Assembly (NCBI RefSeq): GCF_011620665.1
Contig: NZ_WOYQ01000021.1
Coordinates: 20,964-84,963 of the forward strand
Source of the DNA: Microbacterium sp.
Lineage (GTDB): Bacteria; Actinomycetota; Actinomycetes; Actinomycetales; Microbacteriaceae
Direction of reading: 5' to 3'
Length of the DNA stretch: 64,000 bases
Below the pieces are notes generated by a model, which was given only the letters and a program-made list of their open reading frames with translations, did no database searches and was not told the origin of the DNA. Shown here in pieces: positions 55,077-64,000 of this stretch. The stretch's first letter is position 1. Each line of letters opens with the position of its first letter. The translations under genes and the position numbers were made by a program.

Positions 55077-55310
55077 ATGGCGATCACGGTTTACACGAAG
55101 CCCTCATGCGTGCAGTGCAACGCGACGTACCGCGCGCTCGACTCGAAGGGCATCGAGTACGACGTCCTCGATCTGTCGGAGGATCCGGCTGCGCTCGCGC
55201 ACGTCAAGTCCCTCGGGTACCTTCAGGCGCCCGTCGTCGTCACCGACGAGGGGCACTGGTCGGGCTTCCGCCCCGACAAGATCGACGAACTCGCCAGCCG
55301 TCTGGCCTGA
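55077..55310 (+). CDS. nrdH: glutaredoxin-like protein NrdH
   Basis: ITVYTKPSCVQCNATYRALDSKGIEYDVLDLS; WSGFRPDKI. Confidence 0.95.
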   Translation: MAITVYTKPSCVQCNATYRALDSKGIEYDVLDLSEDPAALAHVKSLGYLQAPVVVTDEGHWSGFRPDKIDELASRLA

Positions 55311-55337
55311 CCTTCGCTGACTGGCACGGGTGAGGAC

Positions 55338-55769
55338 ATGCTGACAGCCACCGACGCTCCGCTGCTGGTCTACTTCTCGAGCGTTTCGGGCAATACGGCG
55401 CGCTTCGTCGAGAAGCTGGGTCTTCCCGCCGTCCGTATCCCGTTGCTCCCATCCGAACCAGCCGCGGTGGTCGACGAGCCTTACGTGCTCGTCACCCCCA
55501 CCTACGGCGGGGGGCAGGGGCGCGGACAGGAGAAGGGCGCCGTCCCCAAGCAGGTCATCCGCTTCCTCAACGACGAGGGCAACCGGAAGAACCTGCGCGG
55601 AGTCATCTCGGCGGGCAACACCAATTTCGGCGCGGCGTACTGCCTCGCCGGCGACATCATCAGCCGCAAGTGCACCGTGCCGCACTTGTATCGGCTCGAA
55701 CTCTTCGGCACGCCTGACGACGTCGATCGTGTGACCGACGGATTGGAACGATGGTGGAAGCTGCACTGA
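55338..55769 (+). CDS. nrdI: class Ib ribonucleotide reductase flavodoxin NrdI
   Basis: [49 protein letters not shown]. Confidence 0.95.
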   Translation: MLTATDAPLLVYFSSVSGNTARFVEKLGLPAVRIPLLPSEPAAVVDEPYVLVTPTYGGGQGRGQEKGAVPKQVIRFLNDEGNRKNLRGVISAGNTNFGAAYCLAGDIISRKCTVPHLYRLELFGTPDDVDRVTDGLERWWKLH

Positions 55770-57907
55770 CCGAGACGACGTTCAAGACGAACGCGCGCTT
55801 CGAGGGGATGGATTACCACTCCCTCAATGCGATGCTCAACCTCTACGGCGCCGACGGCAAGATCCAGTTCGACGCCGACAAGCGCGCCGCTCGCGAGTAC
55901 TTCCTGCAGCACGTGAACCAGAACACGGTCTTCTTCCACTCGCTCAAGGAGCGGCTGGACTACCTCGTGGAGAAGGAGTACTACGAGGGTGCCGTCCTCG
56001 AGCAGTACCCGTTCGAGTTCATCCAGAGCCTCAGCGACCGCGCCTACGCGGCGAGGTTCCGGTTCGAGACATTCCTCGGTGCGTTCAAGTACTACACGAG
56101 CTACACGCTGAAGACCTTCGACGGAAAGCGTTATCTCGAGCGATTCGAAGATCGTGTCGTGATGACGGCTCTGGGACTCGCCAGCGGTGACCAGCGGCTC
56201 GCCGAGATGCTGGTCGACGAGATCATCTCGGGACGCTTCCAGCCGGCGACGCCGACTTTCCTCAACACCGGAAAGGCCCAGCGCGGAGAACTCGTCTCCT
56301 GCTTCCTCCTGCGCATCGAAGACAACATGGAGTCGATCTCCCGCGGCATCAACTCCGCCCTGCAGCTCAGCAAGCGCGGAGGCGGCGTGGCGCTGCTGCT
56401 GACGAACATTCGCGAATCCGGTGCGCCGATCAAGCAGATCGAGAACCAGTCCTCGGGGATCATCCCCGTCATGAAGCTCCTCGAAGACAGCTTCAGCTAC
56501 GCCAACCAGCTCGGTGCACGCCAGGGCGCGGGCGCGGTGTACCTGAGCGCGCACCACCCCGATATCATGAAGTTCCTCGACACCAAGCGTGAGAACGCCG
56601 ACGAGAAGATCCGCATCAAGACGCTGTCGCTCGGCGTCGTCGTGCCGGACATCACGTTCGAGCTCGCGAAGAACGATGAGGACATGTACCTCTTCTCGCC
56701 CTACGACGTCGAGAAGGTCTACGGTCTGCCGTTCGGCGACATCTCGGTGACCGAGAAGTACCGCGAGATGGTCGATGACGCCCGGATCAAGAAGACGAAG
56801 ATCAACGCCCGCGAATTCTTCCAGACGCTCGCCGAGATCCAGTTCGAGTCCGGCTACCCGTACATCATGTTCGAGGACACCGTGAACAGGGCCAACCCCA
56901 TCAAGGGCCGGATCAACATGTCCAATCTCTGCTCGGAGATCCTCCAGGTCAACACCCCGACGACCTACAACGAGGACCTCTCCTACGCCGACATCGGCAA
57001 GGACATCTCCTGCAACCTGGGATCGATGAACATCGCCCTGGCGATGGACGGCCGCGATCTCGCCGGAACGGTGGAGACCAGCATCCGGGCGCTGACCGCG
57101 GTCAGCGATCAGAGCCACATCCGGTCGGTGCGTTCGATCGAGGACGGCAACGACCGGTCGCACGCGATCGGCCTGGGTCAGATGAACCTGCACGGGTACC
57201 TCGCGCGTGAGCACGTTCACTATGGCTCCGAGGAGGGGCTGGATTTCACGAACATCTACTTCTACACGGTGCTGTTCCACGCGCTGCGCGCGTCGAACAC
57301 CATCGCGATCGAGCGTGGCGCCGCTTTCGACGGTTTCGCCGACTCGACGTACGCGTCGGGGACGTTCTTCGACAAGTACACCGACGCCGCATGGGAGCCG
57401 CAGACCGAGAAGGTCAAGGAGCTGTTCACCGGCATCCACATCCCCACGCAGGACGATTGGCGCGCGCTCAAGGCATCCGTACAGGAACACGGCATCTACA
57501 ACCAGAACCTGCAAGCAGTGCCTCCGACGGGTTCGATCTCGTACATCAACAACTCGACCAGTTCGATCCATCCGATCGCGTCGAAGATCGAGATCCGCAA
57601 GGAAGGCAAGATCGGTCGCGTCTACTACCCGGCCCCCTTCATGACGAACGAGAACCTCGAGTACTACCAGGACGCCTACGAGGTCGGCTACGAGAAGGTC
57701 ATCGACACGTATGCTGCCGCGACGCAGCACGTCGACCAGGGCCTGTCGCTGACGCTGTTCTTCAAGGACACCGCGACCACGCGCGACATCAACAAGGCGC
57801 AGATCTACGCATGGCGCAAGGGCATCAAGACGATCTACTACATCCGCCTGCGGCAGATGGCGCTCGAGGGAACCGACATTTCCGAGTGTGTGAGCTGCAT
57901 GCTCTGA
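55751..57907 (+). CDS. nrdE: class Ib ribonucleoside-diphosphate reductase subunit alpha
   Basis: [43 protein letters not shown]-terminal [10 protein letters not shown]. Confidence 0.97.
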   Translation: MVEAALTETTFKTNARFEGMDYHSLNAMLNLYGADGKIQFDADKRAAREYFLQHVNQNTVFFHSLKERLDYLVEKEYYEGAVLEQYPFEFIQSLSDRAYAARFRFETFLGAFKYYTSYTLKTFDGKRYLERFEDRVVMTALGLASGDQRLAEMLVDEIISGRFQPATPTFLNTGKAQRGELVSCFLLRIEDNMESISRGINSALQLSKRGGGVALLLTNIRESGAPIKQIENQSSGIIPVMKLLEDSFSYANQLGARQGAGAVYLSAHHPDIMKFLDTKRENADEKIRIKTLSLGVVVPDITFELAKNDEDMYLFSPYDVEKVYGLPFGDISVTEKYREMVDDARIKKTKINAREFFQTLAEIQFESGYPYIMFEDTVNRANPIKGRINMSNLCSEILQVNTPTTYNEDLSYADIGKDISCNLGSMNIALAMDGRDLAGTVETSIRALTAVSDQSHIRSVRSIEDGNDRSHAIGLGQMNLHGYLAREHVHYGSEEGLDFTNIYFYTVLFHALRASNTIAIERGAAFDGFADSTYASGTFFDKYTDAAWEPQTEKVKELFTGIHIPTQDDWRALKASVQEHGIYNQNLQAVPPTGSISYINNSTSSIHPIASKIEIRKEGKIGRVYYPAPFMTNENLEYYQDAYEVGYEKVIDTYAAATQHVDQGLSLTLFFKDTATTRDINKAQIYAWRKGIKTIYYIRLRQMALEGTDISECVSCML

Positions 57908-58933
<1,026 letters not shown>

Positions 58934-59059
58934 GTGATCGGTTTTCTTCCACCGTCCCATGGCACGCTGTCGCAGCGGCCGATGAGCGTCGGCCCGCCGT
59001 GAGAACTCTGCCCTCGGCCTTCGGCCACGGGGTGCCCGGCGCCTTCTAGACTCTGTCTC

Positions 59060-59485
59060 GTGGCAGAGAATTCCGCATCCGCTGACGCACCGCGCTTCAG
59101 CCCGGTGATCGCGCTGCTCGCGGTCTCGGCGATGTGGGAGGGGCAGCTCTCGGCGGTACTGAAGGATCTCGGCATTTCGACGCGCAAGTTCGCGCTGCTC
59201 GGTCACATCTACGCCGAGCCGGGCATCTCGTTCTCGGAGCTGGCGCGTCGCTCGCACATCACGGTGCAGTCCGCGCACACCGCCGTCCGCGCGCTCGTCG
59301 ACGACGGCCTGGTCGAAGACGCGACATCTCACGCCGGAGCGGCGAGCGACCTCAGTGTGACGCGCCACGGCGAGCGGGTGCTGCGCGATGCTCGCGACCG
59401 GTTGGCGCAATTGGATGGTGCGCTGTCGGAGCACCTGCCCCAGGTTGCGCAGTCACTCGACGGCATCCGTGCGGGGATCGTGTGA
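59060..59485 (+). CDS. MarR family transcriptional regulator
   Basis: LGHIYAEPGISFSELARRSHITVQSAHTAVRALVDDGLVE winged HTH; TAGACT 7 nt before the GTG. Confidence 0.88.
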   Translation: MAENSASADAPRFSPVIALLAVSAMWEGQLSAVLKDLGISTRKFALLGHIYAEPGISFSELARRSHITVQSAHTAVRALVDDGLVEDATSHAGAASDLSVTRHGERVLRDARDRLAQLDGALSEHLPQVAQSLDGIRAGIV

Positions 59486-59522
59486 TCACCCCTCCGGTGC
59501 AGCGACCGTTGAAGATGCGCGG

Positions 59523-60638
59523 TCAGCGACGGGTTGAGACCGTGACCGTGAACTTGGCGTCACGAGCGACCTGGCGGGTGCGGCCGACGCTGCGCTCCAG
59601 CACCGCTCGGTAGCGGAGTGCGGAGTTCCACACGCACCAGAGCTCTCCGCCGGACCGGAGCACACGAGCGGCGTCGGCGAACATGCGCGGTGCGATCTGA
59701 TCGGTGACAGCCGCGCCGCTGTGGAACGGAGGATTGAGTGCGATGAATGACGCCGAGCCGTCGCGGCGTGTGGCGAGTGAATCGTCCCGGCGCACGACGA
59801 CTCGGGACTCGAGCCCGTTGGCGCGCACGGTGGCTGCCGTGGAGGCGATCGCCGCCGCCGACTGATCCACCGCGACGACGTGAGCTTCCGGATGAGCGAG
59901 TCCCAGGTGTGCCGCGACGACGCCCGTGCCGCATGCCAGGTCGATCCAGGGGTCTTCCGCCGTCCCGCCGGGCAGGTTCTCGGGCAGGTGCTGCAGCAGG
60001 AGCCGCGTGCCGATGTCGAGGCGAGCCCCGGCGAAGGCGCCGCCGTACGCGCAGATCGTCAGTCCGTCGACCCTCTGTGCGGCCGGTATCGGATCGCGGC
60101 CGTCGCGCGGCTCGCGCGCGATGAGGACGCGGGATTTCTGCCGGGCGCGCGTGACGTCGATCGTCGAGAAGAACCCGGCCAGCACGTCGTTCATCGTCCG
60201 CGTCATGTGCTTGAGCCGTCCTCCGGCGAAGACGACGACTCCCGGTGCCGCGTGCGCGGCGATGAGCCCCGCGATGTCGTCGAGGGCATCCAATGAGCGC
60301 GGCAACCGCAGGAGCACCACCTCCGCGCCGCGGACGAGCTCGGCGGCGAGCGGCAAGGAGCGGAAGCCGCCGTAGCCGAGATCGGCCGCGTTCGCGGCGA
60401 GTGCACGCTCTGCGGTCAGCGCATCCTGATGCACGCGCACGCCACGCGCGCCGTCGTGCACGGCGGCGAGCGCGAGCGCGCCGTATCCGTCGCCGATCAC
60501 GACCAGGCGCCCTTCGTCTGCAGCCGCGCGAGCGGCGGCCGACTCATCGAGCAGCAGCCGGTCGGCGGCATCGACCGCGACGAGCCCGGGTGCCTCGATA
60601 TCGGGCCGACGGCGCAGCGCGCCGAACGGAAAGCTCAC
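59523..60638 (-). CDS. class I SAM-dependent methyltransferase, RlmG/RsmC-like rRNA MTase
   Basis: degenerate N-terminal domain, then WIDLACGTGVVAAHLGL and FIALNPPFHSGAAVTD (NPPF). Confidence 0.85.
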   Translation of the reverse strand: MSFPFGALRRRPDIEAPGLVAVDAADRLLLDESAAARAAADEGRLVVIGDGYGALALAAVHDGARGVRVHQDALTAERALAANAADLGYGGFRSLPLAAELVRGAEVVLLRLPRSLDALDDIAGLIAAHAAPGVVVFAGGRLKHMTRTMNDVLAGFFSTIDVTRARQKSRVLIAREPRDGRDPIPAAQRVDGLTICAYGGAFAGARLDIGTRLLLQHLPENLPGGTAEDPWIDLACGTGVVAAHLGLAHPEAHVVAVDQSAAAIASTAATVRANGLESRVVVRRDDSLATRRDGSASFIALNPPFHSGAAVTDQIAPRMFADAARVLRSGGELWCVWNSALRYRAVLERSVGRTRQVARDAKFTVTVSTRR

Positions 60639-61939
60639 GCCGGATCCGCGATGTCGGCGTATCGCAGGCGCGCGTCGCCCGGGGTGCATTCGTCGCCGAT
60701 GCGGATGCCGGGAGCGATCGCACCGGCCGTGCGCAGTTCGATCAGGCACGCCACCGTGCGGCGGCGCAATTCCCACGGGTCGATCGTGTTCACGTAGATC
60801 TTCGTGCCGCCTTCGAACCCCGCTGGGGTGGAGATGCGCCACTTCAGCACGACGCGCCAGGGCATGGGCCAGGGCGCGCCCGCCGGGCGATAATGCCATT
60901 CCTCGTTCGTGGGCACGTGCACGCCGGTGGCGGCATGGAGGGCATGGACCAGGTCGGAGACGGCGCGGATGCCGGCATCCGAGTGCTCCTGCGGCAGGTT
61001 CGCGGTCGACGTCGAGAACACTTCGAGGGTGGGGTAGCGGTGACCGACGCCGGCGAACGCGACGGCGCCCTCTGTCGCGGCCACGACGAGGCCTTCCTCG
61101 ACAGCCAGATCGGCGATCTCGTGCTGGTACAGCCGATGGTCTGCCGACAGCAGGCGCAGCTCGTGATCGACCTGGGGACCGTGCTCGTCGATCGCGACGA
61201 GCTGTTTGTGCAGATGCTCGAACGAGGCGCCCGCCGGGCGCAGCCAGTTCTGGAACACGGCCACATAGGCCGCGGCAGGCTGCGCCGCCTGAAGCTCGGC
61301 CAGGCACTGCACGGTGAAGGCGATGTAGGCGGCGTGCTCATCGGGGGTGAGTGTGCCCGCCGACGCGAGCTGATCATCGGTGCGGGCGCCGTCGACGACG
61401 TGGCGTCGCGCGACGATCACATCGTGCGAACCGCCGAGGAGGTCGAGCGCTGCCTCCTCGATCGACGGCTGCTCGACGCCGCTGGCATGCGCGCGGATCG
61501 CTGCGAGCGTTTCGATGTGTCTGCGCCCCTCCGGGGTCGAGAGGTACTCCTGCGCCCATTCGAACAGAGCGGAGGGCTGGCGGAACCCGTGGTTCTCGCG
61601 CCAGTATTCCGCCGAGACGATCTCGAACAGGTTGCCGAAACGGCGGAACTCCGCCGTGGTGTCGCGCAGCGCTGCAGCGGGAACATGCCGGTGCAGCGTG
61701 AAGCCCGGGCCGACGAGGCGCGCCTTCTCGGGCGTCGTCTCGAGGTAGCGGTCCGCGCAGAACGCGCACAGGCGGCGGGCGTCTCCGGGTTGCAGCGCCC
61801 GCACGTCATCCCGCGGAGCCGCGAGCGGACGATTCGCCCGCCCGGGTACCGTCCACACACGGGTCCCCGTCAGCGGGCCGATCTGCTTGACCGTTCCGTC
61901 CGGAAGCCGCTGGATCGCCGGTCGCGCGCCCTCGTTCAT
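60635..61939 (-). CDS. DUF4921 family protein (GalT/HIT-like)
   Basis: GTRVWTVPGRANRPL; LCAFCADRY; ASFEHLHKQLVAIDEHG; overlaps the MTase gene by 4 bp. Confidence 0.82.
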   Translation of the reverse strand: MNEGARPAIQRLPDGTVKQIGPLTGTRVWTVPGRANRPLAAPRDDVRALQPGDARRLCAFCADRYLETTPEKARLVGPGFTLHRHVPAAALRDTTAEFRRFGNLFEIVSAEYWRENHGFRQPSALFEWAQEYLSTPEGRRHIETLAAIRAHASGVEQPSIEEAALDLLGGSHDVIVARRHVVDGARTDDQLASAGTLTPDEHAAYIAFTVQCLAELQAAQPAAAYVAVFQNWLRPAGASFEHLHKQLVAIDEHGPQVDHELRLLSADHRLYQHEIADLAVEEGLVVAATEGAVAFAGVGHRYPTLEVFSTSTANLPQEHSDAGIRAVSDLVHALHAATGVHVPTNEEWHYRPAGAPWPMPWRVVLKWRISTPAGFEGGTKIYVNTIDPWELRRRTVACLIELRTAGAIAPGIRIGDECTPGDARLRYADIADPA

Positions 61940-61959
61940 CCCCTCACCCGGCCGCAGAA

Positions 61960-62850
61960 TCAGCCTGTGGCGGCGTCGACGGGATGCAGTCGCACGCGCA
62001 CGATGTTGGTCGACTCGTCGATGTCGGCCACCGTGGGATAGGCCTTGACGAAATCAGAGAACGATCGGTGCCCGAGCGCCTTCTCGCTGAAGGAGGGATC
62101 CATCCGCTTGAGGAGATTCTTCACGGTCGACAGGTGCAGCCACTCGTCGTCGGTGCGCACCTGTTCGAGCTTCAGGGCACGGCTGAGCAACTCGGATGCC
62201 GGGTCCTCGGCGGGCTTGCGGCGCCGAGACGGCGACGAGATCTCGGCATCCGCCCTCTTCTGCGCCGCCTGCGTCGCGGGGGGCGACACGACGCCCGGCA
62301 GGGAGTCGTAGGCGTCGAACTGGTCGCACGCAGCGGCGAGCGACTTCGCGGTCGAGCCGGCCACGCCGACGCCCACGACGATGCGGCCGAGCCGCTTGCA
62401 GCGCTGCGCGAGCGGCACGTAGTCGCTGTCGCCGGCGACGATCACGACGTGTGTGAGGTCGGGAAGGCGGAACATGTCCTCGACGGTGTCGACGGCCAGG
62501 CGGATGTCGGCGCCGTTCTTGGCGTAGGCGGCGGCGGGAAACAGCTGCACGAGGTCAACGGCGCGCGCCACGAGCTGCGAGCGGTAGAACGCGTTGACCG
62601 GCGACGACCAGTCCGCGTAGGCGCGGGTCAGCACGAGGGTGCCGAACGATGCGGCGTAGTCGATGATCGCTCCGACGTCGATCGTGGCGTCCTTGAGCCT
62701 CTGGGCGATCGTGGGTTCGTCCGGATCGGCGATGATCTTCTGGCGGTCACCGGCGTAGGCGTTGCGGCCGTGGACGCGGTCGTACCAGCTCATCACGATG
62801 TTGTCGAAGTCGAGATAGACCGCCACGCGGGGGTTCTGCGGATCAGGCAT
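61960..62850 (-). CDS. NYN-domain (LabA/DUF88-like) protein with C-terminal OST-HTH/LOTUS-like domain
   Basis: RVAVYLDFDNIVMSWYDR; THVVIVAGDSDYVPLAQRCKRLGRIVVGVG; C-terminal WLHLSTVKNLLKRMDPSFSEKALGHRSFSDFVKAYP. Confidence 0.87.
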   Translation of the reverse strand: MPDPQNPRVAVYLDFDNIVMSWYDRVHGRNAYAGDRQKIIADPDEPTIAQRLKDATIDVGAIIDYAASFGTLVLTRAYADWSSPVNAFYRSQLVARAVDLVQLFPAAAYAKNGADIRLAVDTVEDMFRLPDLTHVVIVAGDSDYVPLAQRCKRLGRIVVGVGVAGSTAKSLAAACDQFDAYDSLPGVVSPPATQAAQKRADAEISSPSRRRKPAEDPASELLSRALKLEQVRTDDEWLHLSTVKNLLKRMDPSFSEKALGHRSFSDFVKAYPTVADIDESTNIVRVRLHPVDAATG

Positions 62851-62851
62851 G

Positions 62852-63835
62852 TCAACGCTCCTGGGGGTAGACCACGCCCAGCTGGGCGCGGATGTCGTCG
62901 AGCGCGCGCATGATCGCGACGGACTCGCCGAAGGGCAGCAGGTCGCTGTCGGTACGTCCGGAGGCGACCAGTTCTTCCGCGGCGAGCGCCTGGAACTGCA
63001 TACCGCGACCGGCTGTCTCCGAGGCGTACTTCTCGAGGAGGGTGCCGTCCGTCGAGGTCACCCGGAAGGACGCCGGCGTGTACCAGACCGCATCGATGTC
63101 AATCCTTGCGCGGGTTCCGATGACGTGGGCGACATTGGGTCCCGCGGCGCGGGAAGACGCGATCAGCGACGATACGCCGCCGCCGCTGTGGGTCGCGGCG
63201 ATGACCGCTTCGGTGTCGGCGCCGGTTGGACCCACCGTGCCGACCGCGCGAATCCCGGCCATCGTGCCGAGGATGTCCCACGCGAACGAGACGGGGTAGA
63301 TGCCGAGGTCGAGGAGGGCCCCGCCGCCCAGCTCGAGCGCGTTGAGGCGATGGGCCGGATCCGTCGGCAGGCTCTGGGTGTGGTCGGCGACGACGGCGCG
63401 CACGTCTCCCAGGACACCGCCGGCGATGATCTCGCGGACGCGGACCATATGAGGCAGATAGCGGGTCCACATGGCTTCCATCGCGAGCAGCCCCCGCGAC
63501 TGCGCGAGCGCCTGGATCGCCGTGGCCTCTTCGGCATCCAGCGTCACGGCCTTCTCGATCAGGACGTGCCTGCCCGCCTCGAGGGCGAGCATCGCGTGCT
63601 CGTGGTGGCGGCTGTGCGGTGAGGCGATGTAGATGATGTCGACGTCGGGATCGTCGACCAGTGCCGCGTAAGAGCTGTGGGCGCGCCGGATACCGAACTC
63701 AGCGGCAAACGCCTCGGCTGACTCTCGGCGACGGGAACCCACGGCGGTGAGATTCAGGCCTGCGATGCGCAGATCATTCGCGAAAGCGTGCGCGATGCCG
63801 CCCGTCGCGAGGATCCCCCAGCGCAGTCCAGTCAT
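62852..63835 (-). CDS. Gfo/Idh/MocA family oxidoreductase
   Basis: RWGILATGGIAHAFANDL; DIIYIASPHSRHHEHAMLALEAGRHVLIEKAVTL; start 6 nt after TAGGCT. Confidence 0.93.
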   Translation of the reverse strand: MTGLRWGILATGGIAHAFANDLRIAGLNLTAVGSRRRESAEAFAAEFGIRRAHSSYAALVDDPDVDIIYIASPHSRHHEHAMLALEAGRHVLIEKAVTLDAEEATAIQALAQSRGLLAMEAMWTRYLPHMVRVREIIAGGVLGDVRAVVADHTQSLPTDPAHRLNALELGGGALLDLGIYPVSFAWDILGTMAGIRAVGTVGPTGADTEAVIAATHSGGGVSSLIASSRAAGPNVAHVIGTRARIDIDAVWYTPASFRVTSTDGTLLEKYASETAGRGMQFQALAAEELVASGRTDSDLLPFGESVAIMRALDDIRAQLGVVYPQER

Positions 63836-63985
63836 GCCTTGAGCCTATCGGCGCGAGGCCTCGCCACAGGTGTGCACGGTACTCCGGGCCGTCGAACCGG
63901 GCCCGGGACGCCCGCGGCGGCGCGGTCATGCGGAGAACGGTACGCGGCCGCTGCGGACCGGCGACGCGCCGCGTAGGCTCGAACG

Positions 63986-64000
63986 GTGACCGAAGACGCA
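63986..64000 (+). CDS. start of a CDS truncated by the window end
   Basis: TAGGCT-(7 nt)-GTGACCGAAGACGCA, the same leaderless arrangement as elsewhere in the window. Confidence 0.3.

Noticed and set aside
55502-57730. 742-aa minus-strand ORF opposite nrdE
   Set aside because: Shadow ORF; nrdE is fully supported on the plus strand.

Overview
64-kb window of a high-GC actinobacterial chromosome. Protein content resembles Microbacteriaceae/Microbacterium, but this is inferred from family resemblance and no search was run. It looks like ordinary core genome: no rRNA or tRNA genes, CRISPR arrays, transposases or prophage genes were recognised. Main blocks are: comF(partial)-hpf-secA; an aminotransferase and an Rv3235-like gene; a small HTH / SAF-domain / MinD-ParA-like ATPase cluster followed by a PdtaS-type histidine kinase and whiB; bcp-rsgA-aroA; sigR/sigH-rsrA; kgd (multifunctional 2-oxoglutarate dehydrogenase); guaB1 plus two CNNM/CorC-type membrane proteins; an OYE-family oxidoreductase and nnrD; metX-metY; ung; a protealysin-like M4 protease with an emfourin-like inhibitor; a dipeptide/oligopeptide ABC operon; pspA plus a TPM-domain protein; trmB; csoR; nrdHIEF; and rlmG/rsmC-like, DUF4921, NYN-OST-HTH and Gfo/Idh/MocA genes. 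The most interesting signals are non-coding or cross-gene: (1) at least 20 genes with TANNNT followed 6-7 nt later by the start codon, suggesting leaderless transcription; (2) a perfect tandem 16-bp repeat carrying two consensus DnaA boxes upstream of the SAF/ParA-like cluster, and a second cluster of near-consensus DnaA-box-like sites upstream of nrdHIEF; (3) tandem NrdR-box-like sites 32 bp apart; (4) a 42-bp perfect direct repeat duplicating the 3' end of whiB; (5) a perfect inverted repeat at the guaB1 promoter; (6) a SigR-type promoter inside the aroA/sigR divergent region; (7) an apparently over-represented octamer GGATGCCG/CGGCATCC; (8) a TPM-less coiled-coil paralogue of the TPM-domain protein 44 kb away. 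All sequence comparisons were made by eye.
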